Positions 1 to 7,884 of a stretch of DNA of 64,000 nt are shown here, one piece after another. The notes below the pieces were generated by a model. That model worked only from the letters and a program-made list of their open reading frames with translations. It was not told the origin of the DNA and made no database searches. Every line of letters starts with the position of its first letter. Within the stretch, counting starts at the first letter, position 1. The position numbers and the translations under genes were made by a program. This DNA is from Clostridium acidisoli DSM 12555 (GTDB lineage Bacteria > Bacillota > Clostridia > Clostridiales > Clostridiaceae): positions 1 to 64,000 of the forward strand of contig NZ_FWXH01000013.1 of NCBI RefSeq assembly GCF_900176305.1. The letters are read 5' to 3'.

Positions 1-125
1 TGGTAAGTCGAACTTACTCAGCGAACGCAGTGAGTCGAGTTTCCTTTAAAAAGTACTCCAAATTTTAATTTGGTAAGTCGAACTTACTCAGCGAATGTAG
101 TGAGCCTTGAGTTTCCTTTAAAAAA
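1..125. repeat. Tandem direct repeat of a two-hairpin unit
   Basis: Two copies of a ~52-bp unit lie at 1-52 and 71-125, separated by 18 bp. Each begins TGGTAAGTCGAACTTACTCA and ends GAGTTTCCTTTAAAAA. Each can form the small hairpin GTAAGTcgaACTTAC and a second, overlapping one (ACTCAGCG...GTGAG). In copy 2 the second stem changes CGC to TGT, which keeps pairing through G-U wobbles. The left edge is cut by the window start, so more copies may lie upstream. Function is unknown. Confidence 0.75.
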
Positions 126-161
126 TTATAGAATTGAATACGCAATGTAAAATATAAATAT

Positions 162-204
162 AAACTCGATGTACTCAGAAATTTGAGTACATCGAGTTTT
201 TGTT
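162..204 (+). terminator. Strong rho-independent terminator
   Basis: A perfect 16-bp inverted repeat (162-177 and 184-199) with a 6-nt loop is followed by TTTTGTTTT. It probably ends a transcript from upstream of the window. From 205 to 397 I see only AT-rich leader sequence for the next gene. Confidence 0.85.
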
Positions 205-397
205 TTATAGAATAAAGTAGGAGAAGAAATTAAAATTTAATTTTGAAGGAAATTAAGTTTATTTGTAGAATAATGTTATATAAGGAAATATTATAAAATA
301 TTGAACATGATGTTTATAATGGGAAGTGAAAAATGAATGATTAATTCGTGAGTGTATATTATTACGATTTATTTTCATATAAAGGAGAGTTTACAAG

Positions 398-958
398 ATG
401 ACTGTTTATATAGCATTGTTAAAAGGTATTAACGTAGGTGGAAAAAATATAATTAAGATGGCAGATTTGAAACGAGTATTTGAATCAATTGGACTTTGTG
501 AAGTAAAAACATATATTCAAAGTGGAAATATTCTATTCAAATCAAATGACGTAGAGGAGTCTCTTTGCAATAAAATTGAACATGAGATTGAGGCAGTCTT
601 TGGGATTCCTGTAAAAGTTATTTTGAGGACATCTACAGAGTTAGAACAGATTATTTTCAATTGCCCATTCTCAAAGGATGAAGTAATAGAAGTAGAGGCG
701 TTATCCGAAGTAGAGACTCTGTATGTTGCGTTATTGACACATAATCCTTTAAAAGAAAAGATTGAGTGTATAGATGTTTATAGAAGTGGAAGTGATAAGT
801 ACCAAATTATAGGAAGAGAGGTATATCTTTTATTCCATCATAGTATTCGTAATTCAAAGCTTGCTAATAATCTTTATAAATTGAATGTACCAACAACCGT
901 GCGTAATTGGAAAACATTAAGTAAACTTAATGAATTAGCAAAAACTATGGAAATATGA
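398..958 (+). CDS. DUF1697 family protein
   Basis: This 186-aa protein begins MTVYIALLKGINVGGKNIIK and later has YIQSGNILF, the recognisable signature of the DUF1697 family, small cytoplasmic alpha/beta proteins of unknown biochemical role. Its length is normal for the family and it looks intact. The ATG is preceded by AAAGGAGAG with good spacing. The last codons overlap the start of the following small membrane-protein gene by 4 bp (ATGA), so the two are probably translated together. Function cannot be inferred from the sequence. Confidence 0.85.
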   Translation: MTVYIALLKGINVGGKNIIKMADLKRVFESIGLCEVKTYIQSGNILFKSNDVEESLCNKIEHEIEAVFGIPVKVILRTSTELEQIIFNCPFSKDEVIEVEALSEVETLYVALLTHNPLKEKIECIDVYRSGSDKYQIIGREVYLLFHHSIRNSKLANNLYKLNVPTTVRNWKTLSKLNELAKTMEI

Positions 959-1191
959 AGCGTACTTTGAAAGGGATATTAATATGCATTCTTCTTATAT
1001 TGTTCATCAACAAGAGTATTTCTACTCTTGTTTTATTCTTTTTAATTCTTATTTTGGGAAAATGTAGTGCCAAAACTATTGCCAAAACAAAATATCAAAA
1101 TAGACTATTAGCTAACGTTTTTGATATCTTTTATCCATATAATTCCTTAACGTGGGTTTTGTCGGAAATGTTGGCGAGAACCCATAAATAA
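955..1191 (+). CDS. Small hydrophobic protein, unknown
   Basis: A 78-aa product whose residues 6-36 are almost entirely hydrophobic (one long or two short membrane segments), followed by a basic stretch and a polar C-terminus. It overlaps the DUF1697 gene by 4 bp in an ATGA arrangement and has no strong Shine-Dalgarno of its own, which suggests translational coupling. No family is recognised. Because the product is short and AT-rich, the call rests mainly on the overlap. Confidence 0.5.
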   Translation: MKRTLKGILICILLILFINKSISTLVLFFLILILGKCSAKTIAKTKYQNRLLANVFDIFYPYNSLTWVLSEMLARTHK

Positions 1192-1259
1192 GTATTTGCT
1201 TATTCCCCTTTTATAATGGGGTTAAAAATGTTCAAAATTATAGTTTGTTTTAAAACGTA

Positions 1260-1287
1260 TTGACATATCGTTATTTAATGATATAAT
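1260..1287 (+). promoter_or_regulatory. arsR-type promoter with operator in the spacer
   Basis: TTGACA (1260-1265) and TATAAT (1282-1287) are separated by 16 bp. The spacer is filled by an imperfect 20-bp palindrome at 1265-1284 (ATATC...GATAT, 16 of 20 positions symmetric). The arsR ATG at 1295 begins 8 nt after the -10 box, so the expected transcription start falls at or next to the start codon and the mRNA should be leaderless. Confidence 0.75.
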
Positions 1288-1294
1288 TTCTTAT

Positions 1295-1597
1295 ATGGAA
1301 CCAATTGAAGTTTTTAAAGCATTATCTAATGAATCAAGATTGCAAATTTTACAATGGCTTAAAGAGCCTGAGCGTCATTTTATAACCTATGAAGGGGTTG
1401 ATATGAGAGAAAAAGGGGTATGTGTTAACCAAATTACACAGAAATTAAAAATGACTCAATCCACTGCTTCGCAATATCTCTCTATACTTTTACGTGCTGG
1501 ATTAATCAAAACAGAACGAATAGGAAAGTATACTTGTTATAAAAGAGATGAAGATGCTATTAGTAAAATTGCTGACTTTATTAAAAAAGAAATATAA
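1295..1597 (+). CDS. ArsR/SmtB family transcriptional regulator
   Basis: A 100-aa winged-helix protein. FKALSNESRLQILQWL opens the domain, the recognition helix lies around MTQSTASQYLSILLRAGLI (residues ~53-71), and a beta-wing with a GKYTCYKR motif follows. Family members are dimeric repressors that release DNA on binding a metal or another signal. Cysteines occur near residues 43 and 84, but no complete classical metal motif is evident. There is no Shine-Dalgarno, and the promoter -10 box ends 7 nt before the ATG, so translation is probably leaderless. The palindromes at its own promoter and before the downstream MFS gene suggest it represses both. Confidence 0.85.
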   Translation: MEPIEVFKALSNESRLQILQWLKEPERHFITYEGVDMREKGVCVNQITQKLKMTQSTASQYLSILLRAGLIKTERIGKYTCYKRDEDAISKIADFIKKEI

Positions 1598-1638
1598 AAT
1601 AAGAAACTGAATCCTTTTTATGAATTCAGTTTCTTATT
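1598..1638 (+). terminator. Hairpin after arsR
   Basis: A 15-bp perfect inverted repeat (1598-1612 and 1624-1638) starts just after the arsR stop codon. There is no clear U-tract after it, so it may be a weak terminator or an mRNA 3' stabiliser. Confidence 0.55.
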
Positions 1639-1642
1639 ATCA

Positions 1643-1678
1643 TTACATATCTATATATTATGATATATAGATATGTAA
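1643..1678. promoter_or_regulatory. Perfect palindromic operator upstream of MFS exporter
   Basis: A 16-bp perfect inverted repeat with a 4-bp centre (TTACATATCTATATAT / ATATATAGATATGTAA), ending 41 bp before the MFS start. It is more symmetric than the arsR operator and shares the ATATC/GATAT core. The likely ligand is the adjacent ArsR protein (inference). Confidence 0.65.
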
Positions 1679-1719
1679 CAGCATGTATTCCAATAAATAT
1701 ATTTAAGGAGTGAAGTATT

Positions 1720-2889
1720 TTGTCTAACAATTTTAAAATTTATATCTTAGCAATTACTAGTTTTTTAGTAGGAGCATCTGAATACATAATATCAGGTATC
1801 TTAGATAAGATTGCAAGTTCCCTTGGAATCACTATGGCGGCGGCTGGACTGCTTATTACAATTTTTTCACTTGTGTACGCTATTTGCACACCAATTCTTA
1901 TGGCTTTAACAGCAAGTATGGATAGAAAAAAGCTAATTATGTACTCATTGGGTTTATTTACACTAGGCAATATTTTAGCATTTGTATTACCTGGTTATAA
2001 ATTGTTTATTGTTGCACGTATTGTAATGGCACTTGGTGCAGGAATGGTGGTTGTTACTGCACTTAATATTGCAGCTAAAATCGGTCCTGCTGGTAAACAA
2101 GCAAGTTCTATTGCAACAGTGATTATGGGTTTCACAGCATCATTAATTATTGGAGTGCCTATTGGAAGAGTTGTCTCTAATATATTAGGTTGGAAATCTG
2201 TATTTGGAGCAATTGCTTTATTGGGACTTATTGTATCAATTATCATATTTTTTACTATTCCAAATACAAAAGGCGATAAGCCAGTACCTCTTCTTCAGCA
2301 ACTTGCTCTCTTAAAACATAAAAAAGTGGCTCTTGGACTAGCAATTACATTTTTTTGGCTTGGGGGATATTCAATTGTGTATACCTATCTATCACCTTAT
2401 CTACTCACTGTTTCACATATAAGCGAAAATCTACTTAGTACAGCTTTGCTTATTTTCGGAGTTGCAAGCCTAATTGGATCTAAATTTGGTGGGTATAGTA
2501 CTGATCGTTGGGGTATAACTTTTACATTAATTGGTGGTATGATATTGCATACTCTTATGCTTATTTTATTATCTTTAGTGACTAATTCACTAGTTGGAGT
2601 TTTGCTTGTACTTATATTGTGGTCCTTCTCAGCATGGACATCTGGACCAACACAACAATATAACTTAGCAACAATTGAACCTGAATCATCTGGAATTTTG
2701 TTAGGTCTAAATCAATCTATGATGCAATTAGCCATGGCTATAGGTGCTGCTATTGGAGGGGCAATGGTGGATCATGTATCATTAGCTTCAATTACTTGGA
2801 GTGGTTCTGTAGGAGTTGCAATTGCAGTTGTAATTTCTGTGATACTTTCAAACATATCGTCAAAGAAACTTATAAAAGATTTTATATAA
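1720..2889 (+). CDS. MFS transporter (DHA1-type drug/metabolite exporter)
   Basis: A 389-aa polytopic membrane protein with about 12 hydrophobic segments. The MFS signature between TM2 and TM3 is seen as MDRKKLIMYSLGLF (residues ~67-80), and the motif-C-like GVPIGRVVSNILGWKSVFGA follows TM5, as in antiporters of the DHA1 group (AraJ/YdhP/CmlA-like). The start is TTG, preceded by TTAAGGAG. It sits after an ArsR-family regulator gene and directly behind a perfect palindrome, so it is probably derepressed by the ArsR signal. The substrate cannot be read from the sequence. Confidence 0.85.
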   Translation: MSNNFKIYILAITSFLVGASEYIISGILDKIASSLGITMAAAGLLITIFSLVYAICTPILMALTASMDRKKLIMYSLGLFTLGNILAFVLPGYKLFIVARIVMALGAGMVVVTALNIAAKIGPAGKQASSIATVIMGFTASLIIGVPIGRVVSNILGWKSVFGAIALLGLIVSIIIFFTIPNTKGDKPVPLLQQLALLKHKKVALGLAITFFWLGGYSIVYTYLSPYLLTVSHISENLLSTALLIFGVASLIGSKFGGYSTDRWGITFTLIGGMILHTLMLILLSLVTNSLVGVLLVLILWSFSAWTSGPTQQYNLATIEPESSGILLGLNQSMMQLAMAIGAAIGGAMVDHVSLASITWSGSVGVAIAVVISVILSNISSKKLIKDFI

Positions 2890-2903
2890 TCTTTTATAAG
2901 TTT
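2866..2903 (+). terminator. Hairpin overlapping the MFS stop codon
   Basis: A perfect 15-bp inverted repeat (2866-2880 / 2889-2903) spans the last codons and the TAA of the MFS gene. Only a short T-rich tail follows, so terminator strength is uncertain. Confidence 0.5.
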
Positions 2904-3381
2904 GTTATGTTGATACAGTTGGAAAAAATAAAAACAAAATAGAACAGTATATAAGAAATCAATAATGATAGAATCCACTTTGAACTTCATGACACAGAGG
3001 CTCCTATTACCCCATTTTAGCAGTGATAATGAATAAGCCATCTCAATAATAATGAGTTATCAAGTATTGCTTGATAACTATTTAGTGTATTGGGCATAAC
3101 AATTTTTAATTATCAATTCAAACAAGGACAGCAAGCAAATTTTGACCAAAATAATAACTAATATAATTAAGAACATTATATTAATTTGATATGTAATATC
3201 CACTCAACCTCTGAATATTAGATTATTTTTTGATAGTTTGACCTTTTCTATTTTGTATAAAGTTATAAATAAAATATTTATTGGAATAAGAATAAATATT
3301 TTATTTAGAATTTTTTTTAATCGATATATTATTTATCATCTGACAGTCTCCTTTAAATTCAAGCCATAAAATAAATTCCGT
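2904..3381. other. Gene-free AT-rich stretch with one small hairpin
   Basis: I see no credible gene here. A perfect 10-bp inverted repeat with a 5-nt loop lies at 3055-3079 (AGTTATCAAG / CTTGATAACT) without a U-tract. The right part leads into the decayed IS3-family remnant, so this may be the remains of inserted DNA. Confidence 0.5.
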
Positions 3382-3594
3382 GTGAATGAAAAACGAACAC
3401 TACGATTAATGAGAATTTTGTATATTAAATCTGTATGTCCCAAAGCACGAAAAAATTATATAAAATTTACACCAGAGGTTACAGCGAAAAACGTTTTAAA
3501 TAGATAATTTGCTTCCAATAAATTTGGAGAGAAATGGCTTAGATGTATGACACCAGTAGAATACAGAAAATTCTTACAGAAGAAAGTGGCATAG
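3382..3594 (+). pseudogene. IS3-family transposase remnant with internal deletion
   Basis: One frame reads NEKRTLRLMRILYIKSVCPK, then a segment with NYIKFTPEVTAKNVLNR, a stop, FASNKFGEKWL, and finally MTPVEYRKFL before a stop. The first part resembles the region of IS3/IS150-group OrfB that precedes the catalytic core (usually continuing NxKWxTDxT). The last part resembles the OrfB C-terminus (SPVEYR). The DDE core between them is missing, apparently removed in frame. The downstream sequence CCACTTGACAGGG (about 3618-3630) resembles the right-end region of such elements. The gene is dead. Confidence 0.75.
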
Positions 3595-3695
3595 AAATCT
3601 TTTAATTTTTAAACTATCCACTTGACAGGGAGTGGTTAATATATGCGGATTTACTGGTGCTTTTTTTATTTTAAAAAAGTAAAATTAAAAAATAT

Positions 3696-3998
3696 CTAAA
3701 ATTGAGATTTATTGCCATAATCTGAACGATATACACCATTTAAACCAGCATATTTACCTATTTCAGATAACTCTTTTATTATATTCTCTTCATTAGACGA
3801 AAAATGTAATTTTTCTGTATAAGCTGTAAAATATATATAGTTAACCAATCTATTTATCAAAGGAATATTTTTTTCATCAGATAAATCTAGCTTTACATAA
3901 ACTTTTAATAATACTTCTTTAATATCGTCAAAATTATTTTTTTTTGATTGTGAAATACTATTATATAGAGAATGTACTAAATCTTTAGATCTATTCAT
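3696..3998 (-). CDS. Class IIa (pediocin-like) bacteriocin immunity protein, enterocin A type
   Basis: A 100-aa, helix-rich, soluble protein. Segments such as LINRLVNYIYFTAYTEK, LSEIGKYAGLNGVYR and DYGNKSQF at the C-terminus closely resemble what I recall of the enterocin A immunity protein, over its full length. Such proteins act inside the cell and protect the mannose-PTS receptor from pore formation by class IIa bacteriocins. A strong AAGGAGGTG site precedes the ATG. No bacteriocin precursor (YGNGV motif), ABC exporter or regulator is visible nearby, so it is an orphan immunity gene, next to an IS remnant. Confidence 0.85.
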   Translation of the reverse strand: MNRSKDLVHSLYNSISQSKKNNFDDIKEVLLKVYVKLDLSDEKNIPLINRLVNYIYFTAYTEKLHFSSNEENIIKELSEIGKYAGLNGVYRSDYGNKSQF

Positions 3999-4045
3999 TA
4001 AATTAACACCTCCTTCAACCGAAATTATAGGTAAAGATTAATCTA

Positions 4046-4222
4046 ATGTCAATATACAACAAAATACAATTTACTAATTCATCTGGCGTAACATTTGAAA
4101 GAGCAGGTGGAAAATCATATTTCAATATCATATCAGCAGAAGTAGGTGAACAGTCTGACCTACGGACGGTGAAAAAGGTAATAAAAGTTTTAAGCATGTT
4201 TCTAAATATAATAGCTTTATAG
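4046..4222 (+). CDS. Possible small ORF or gene fragment, unknown
   Basis: An ATG opens a 58-codon frame containing TNSSGVTFERAGGKSYFNII and a basic stretch before a hydrophobic tail. Composition looks protein-like, but there is no good Shine-Dalgarno and no recognised family. It lies between the immunity gene and a GNAT gene in a disturbed region, so it may be a fragment of a lost gene. The antisense frame over the same DNA looks no better. Confidence 0.25.
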   Translation: MSIYNKIQFTNSSGVTFERAGGKSYFNIISAEVGEQSDLRTVKKVIKVLSMFLNIIAL

Positions 4223-4350
4223 AATCATAAACTTTACAGGTTATTTAAAAGAGCTTTTCGGTACATATTCTCATTAGGCTAATAACATGTAAAAAGATGT
4301 GGAACAAATTTTATCTATATTTTACATGGAAAGTGAGTGATAGCAACAGA

Positions 4351-5241
4351 ATGAAATATAGCATTAATGGGAATGAATATAATTTTATAAAAGATGTGAA
4401 AGAAAACCAGCAGAAAAGAAAAAGTTTTAATCTACTGGCACAGGATACCTTTGGCATTAATTTTGAGCCTTGGTATCAAAATGGTTATTGGGGTGGTGAC
4501 TACATTCCATACGCTCTTCTAAATGTAGACAAGGTAGTATCAAATGTTTCGGTAAACATAATAAATACAAGATGGAGAGAACAAACAAAACGGTATATCC
4601 AATTAGGAACAGTTATGACTGCTAAAGAATATCGAGGCAAAGGATTAAGTCGGTGGCTGATAGAAAAGGTCTTGGAAGATTGGAAAGATAAATGTGACGC
4701 TATTTATCTTTTTGCAAATGATAGTGCATTGAATTTCTACCCTAAATTTGACTTTGAAAAAGCATTAGAATACCAATACCAAAAAAAAGTGAACAAAAAG
4801 TGTGGAAGGGTTAAAAAACTTGATATGTCAGTAGCACATGATAGAAAGCTTTTACTGGACACATACAAGTTTTCAAATCCCTTTTCTGCTCTACCAATGG
4901 AAAACAATGAGGGATTGCTTATGTTTTATTGTTCACAATTTATGAAGGAAAATATTTACTATATTGAGCAGTATAAAGCTGTAGTAGTTGCAGAGTATGA
5001 TGATGAAAATTTAGTTTGCTACGATATTTTCTGTCAAGGCAAATGTACAATATATGATATTTTATGTACAATGGCGCGGCAAAATACTAAAATAGCTACT
5101 ATTGGATTTACGCCAAAGCTAATCAAAGATTTCAAAATAACGGAAGTACAAAAAAGTGATACTACTCTGTTTATGTTGAAAGAAAAAGAAAATTTGTTCA
5201 AGGAAAATAAGCTTATGTTTCCATTGTTGTCTCATGCATAA
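4351..5241 (+). CDS. GNAT family N-acetyltransferase
   Basis: A ~296-aa protein with an acetyl-CoA binding region LGTVMTAKEYRGKGLSRWLI (R-G-x-G-x pyrophosphate loop) in its N-terminal half, and a second, less typical alpha/beta half. It should transfer an acetyl group to an amine; the substrate is unknown. I chose ATG 4351 (MKYSINGNEY) because GGAAAGTGAGTGA lies upstream. An ATG at 4297 in the same frame would add 18 residues, but it has no Shine-Dalgarno and encodes an unusual aromatic N-terminus. It stands alone between AT-rich gaps. Confidence 0.75.
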   Translation: MKYSINGNEYNFIKDVKENQQKRKSFNLLAQDTFGINFEPWYQNGYWGGDYIPYALLNVDKVVSNVSVNIINTRWREQTKRYIQLGTVMTAKEYRGKGLSRWLIEKVLEDWKDKCDAIYLFANDSALNFYPKFDFEKALEYQYQKKVNKKCGRVKKLDMSVAHDRKLLLDTYKFSNPFSALPMENNEGLLMFYCSQFMKENIYYIEQYKAVVVAEYDDENLVCYDIFCQGKCTIYDILCTMARQNTKIATIGFTPKLIKDFKITEVQKSDTTLFMLKEKENLFKENKLMFPLLSHA

Positions 5242-5373
5242 TAAGTATAATTTCTAACAAAATAAAGGATTTTATAGTACGCAATTTATTTGAAAGACAT
5301 ATCAATATATAAGTAGATTATTGTGTTGTTAACTAAGAGTTATAATGAACATATGTGAGAGGAGTTATGTTAA

Positions 5374-5970
5374 ATGATACTATTATATATTTTATGTCTA
5401 ATATTATTGTACTTCACGACTTTATATATTTTAATATGTTATAACTTTAAGAAAGCAGTCTATAATAATGGACAGAAAAGGGATGTAATCATTGTACTGG
5501 GATACCATGCAAAAAAAGACGGAAATGCATCACCAATCTTAAGAGAAAGAATAAAAAAAGCCGCAAAATTATATCATAATGGAATTGCCAAGACTATAAT
5601 ATGCTCTGGTGCAGCTGTTGTTAATGAGCATATTGAGGCTGATATTATGGCAAAAGCCTTAATAGAACTAGGAATTCCCAATAGTAGTATAATTTGTGAA
5701 AAACTTTCAAGAAATACATATGAAAATTTGATAAATTCAAGAAAAATTATGAAAAGCAGAGAATGGAACACTGCTGTTATTGTTTCATCACCTTGGCATT
5801 TGCGAAAAGCAAGTACGTATGCGTTTAACTTTCATATTGATCATACGGTGGAAAAATCTAAATTTCCACATGAATATCTAATAATAGGTGTGATAATTAT
5901 TTATCTTTATTATTACACACAGATGTTTATAAACCTTTTACGTTATCATAAAGTTAAGCAACAAAGTTAA
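5374..5970 (+). CDS. YdcF/DUF218 family membrane protein
   Basis: A 198-aa protein with an N-terminal membrane segment (residues 2-24), then the DUF218 fold: DVIIVLGYHAKKDGNAS, IICSGA, NTYENLINSRKI and VIVSSPWHLRKA. It ends in a second hydrophobic helix near residues 168-188. DUF218 proteins (YdcF, SanA, ElyC) bind nucleotides or act in envelope processes; the exact activity is unknown. GAGAGGAG precedes the ATG. It appears monocistronic. The C-terminal membrane segment after the domain is less usual for the family. Confidence 0.75.
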   Translation: MILLYILCLILLYFTTLYILICYNFKKAVYNNGQKRDVIIVLGYHAKKDGNASPILRERIKKAAKLYHNGIAKTIICSGAAVVNEHIEADIMAKALIELGIPNSSIICEKLSRNTYENLINSRKIMKSREWNTAVIVSSPWHLRKASTYAFNFHIDHTVEKSKFPHEYLIIGVIIIYLYYYTQMFINLLRYHKVKQQS

Positions 5971-6127
5971 GACATTATTTTCATAAAAATTAAGGCATAA
6001 CTGTTTTTTTATATAGTTTATAAAAATGCAAATGTAAGTTGCGGATTTGCAACTGTAGATTGGTATTATTTTAGTGTAAAACCTATTATAATTTACACAT
6101 AATAACAAAGAAAGAAGGTAGAAAGTC

Positions 6128-6679
6128 ATGGGTTTTGCAGATAATTTGAAATCAATTAGACAAGAAAGACATATTTCACAGGAAGAGTTAGCAGAAATAA
6201 TTGGAGTAAGTCGTCAAGCAGTTTCTAAATGGGAACAAGGAAGTAGCTATCCAGAAATGGAAAAATTGCTTGTTTTATCTAAAGAACTAAATGTTTCTTT
6301 AGATTATTTGATGTTAAGTGAGATTAAGTCCACTGAAAACAACAAAACTTTATCCAACAATATAATTGTACCAACTGGTAAAATTACTATTAAATCATAT
6401 GATGGGAAATCAATTGTTAATTGTTATAAAGTTCTATCGTCACATGTAATGTTTAAAGCAAAAAGTGATGAGCCTAAATATTGGTTGATTGGTGTTAATA
6501 AGGGAGCGCTTTGGGGAGAAAAATCAATTGTACTTGGTTGGTATGTTGATGAAGAAAAGATAAAAAAGGAAATGGATGAAATTTCAGAAGCAATTAATAA
6601 AGGTGTGATAGTATATGAATTAAAGTATGCAGTAAATGTGAAGAACAAAATGTTAAGAGTAAAAATAGATGAAAGATAA
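6128..6679 (+). CDS. XRE family transcriptional regulator
   Basis: A 183-aa protein. The N-terminal helix-turn-helix (residues ~5-60) is clear: SIRQERHISQEELAEIIGVS, RQAVSKWEQG, then LDYLM. Residues ~80-183 form a domain of unknown function with no recognised signature. Such proteins are usually repressors or switches with a C-terminal sensing domain. A Shine-Dalgarno AAGAAGG is present upstream. It stands alone ahead of an acetyltransferase gene, with no operon partner, so its target cannot be named. Confidence 0.8.
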   Translation: MGFADNLKSIRQERHISQEELAEIIGVSRQAVSKWEQGSSYPEMEKLLVLSKELNVSLDYLMLSEIKSTENNKTLSNNIIVPTGKITIKSYDGKSIVNCYKVLSSHVMFKAKSDEPKYWLIGVNKGALWGEKSIVLGWYVDEEKIKKEMDEISEAINKGVIVYELKYAVNVKNKMLRVKIDER

Positions 6680-6802
6680 TTTAATTTTTATGATAATAAG
6701 AATAATTTATCTTTCAATAAATTTCAATTTAAGTCTTAGTAATATAAGTAGTAATTTGTAGTGGAGATTATTCATATTTTAGTGCGGAAAGGTGTGGTAA
6801 AA

Positions 6803-7351
6803 ATGATATTAAAAACTGATAGAATGATCTTACGTCCGTGGAAAGAAGAAGATGCACAGGAGTTATACAAATATGCAAAAGATCCAAATGTAGGACCTAT
6901 TGCAGGTTGGCCTGTCCATACTGATGTTGAAAACAGTCGTCAGATTATTAAAGATGTTCTTTCTGCTAATGAAACATATGCAGTTGTATTGAAAAGCAAA
7001 GGTTTGCCAATTGGTAGTATAGGGCTTATGATTGGTGAAAAAAGTAGCATAGCTTTAGGAAATGATGAAGGTGAAATTGGTTATTGGCTTGGTGTTCCTT
7101 ATTGGGGGAAGGGTCTAATTCCAGAAGCAGTTCATGAGCTTATGAGACATGGTTTTGAAGAAATTGGACTTAAAGTTATTTGGTGCGGATATTTTGATGG
7201 AAATGAAAAATCTTGGCGTGTTCAAGAAAAATGTGGCTTTCAATATCATCATACAGAAAAAGACATAGAATGGCAGCTAATGAATGATATTAGAACAGAA
7301 CATATTACCTGTATTACAAAAGAACAATGGTATAAAAGACTTCGAGTATAA
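6803..7351 (+). CDS. GNAT acetyltransferase (RimJ/RimL type)
   Basis: A 182-aa protein beginning MILKTDRMILRPWKEEDAQE, the characteristic opening of the Acetyltransf_3 group. IGYWLGVPYWGKGLIPEAV forms the acetyl-CoA loop, and the usual SWRVQEKCGF helix follows. It probably N-acetylates an amine or a protein N-terminus; the substrate is unknown. ATG 6803 is preferred because GGAAAGGTGTGG precedes it. An upstream in-frame start at 6761 would add 14 residues that do not look like the family. It is a single gene with an AT-rich gap on each side. Confidence 0.85.
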   Translation: MILKTDRMILRPWKEEDAQELYKYAKDPNVGPIAGWPVHTDVENSRQIIKDVLSANETYAVVLKSKGLPIGSIGLMIGEKSSIALGNDEGEIGYWLGVPYWGKGLIPEAVHELMRHGFEEIGLKVIWCGYFDGNEKSWRVQEKCGFQYHHTEKDIEWQLMNDIRTEHITCITKEQWYKRLRV

Positions 7352-7520
7352 TATAAACACATATCTAATATCATTACATGCTCTCATAGATACCTTTTAC
7401 AGCCTTATATAAATAAATTTAATTGCCTTTTACTAATTTTAAGTATATAATTTTAAAGGAATCAAAATGATTTTACATAAACATAATGTGTTTTTAACAT
7501 AATAATAATATAATATAAAA

Positions 7521-7729
7521 AGTTAGGGAAACTTGTTAGGTGAGGTTCCTATATGAAAATATGCTACTGCCCAGAAATGTGGAGACACACCAATGGGTCA
7601 GCAGGTACTACCGAATTAAGGTTTTATCTAATGTAGCTGAGAATTCTCTAAGTCATATAGTGCCAAAGCTCGACTAGGTGGAGTTTTTAGTATGCTTTTA
7701 AAGCCTTCACTTATTGTGGGGGTTTTTTT
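7521..7729 (+). promoter_or_regulatory. M-box (ykoK-type Mg2+) riboswitch with terminator
   Basis: The leader carries the conserved M-box blocks in order: GTTAGGTGAGG (7535-7545), CTACTGCCCAGAAATGT, CCAATGGGTCAGCAG, AAGGTTTTATCTAATGTAGC, and CATATAGTGCCAAAGCTC. A terminator follows at 7701-7729 (CCTTCAC / GTGGGGG stem with wobbles, then seven Ts). In this class, Mg2+-bound aptamer allows the terminator and low Mg2+ allows readthrough. A TATAAT lies at 7509-7514; no good -35 was found. It precedes a small leader ORF and the ABC operon. From 7352 to about 7508 I see nothing else. Confidence 0.9.
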
Positions 7730-7757
7730 GTTTAGATTTTTGAAAGGTGATGATAAT

Positions 7758-7826
7758 ATGGACGGGGATGCCAGTCATAAACAAATATATTCATTAATTA
7801 AAAGTGGGGTTAAAAACAGAGCTTAA
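7758..7826 (+). CDS. Putative 22-aa leader peptide between M-box and ABC operon
   Basis: ATG at 7758 opens a 22-codon frame (MDGDASHKQIYSLIKSGVKN, then RA and stop) with GAAAGGTGA at good spacing. The 3' end lies in a hairpin (GGTTAA / TTAACC, 7808-7828), and a second hairpin follows (7840-7848 / 7857-7864) just before the Shine-Dalgarno of the permease. This layout recalls leader ORFs that tune downstream expression, but regulation is inferred only from the position. Confidence 0.45.
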   Translation: MDGDASHKQIYSLIKSGVKNRA

Positions 7827-7884
7827 CCTTACTTTTATCGGTGAAACTAATCTTTTAGTTCACCTAGGAAGAGGAGGAAAGGTT

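Noticed and set aside
3643-3672. A frame after the IS end reads CGFTGAFF, like the start of an asparagine synthetase.
   Set aside because: Only about six residues match, the codon before is ATA not ATG, and a stop follows soon. It is too short to call a gene or relic.
4015-4197. A 60-aa minus-strand frame upstream of the immunity gene, considered as a bacteriocin precursor.
   Set aside because: It has no double-glycine leader, no YGNGV motif and no Shine-Dalgarno.
7804-7884. GTG start at 7804 for the ABC permease.
   Set aside because: It would put two hairpins and the Shine-Dalgarno of the ATG at 7885 inside the coding region, and the extra residues do not fit the family.
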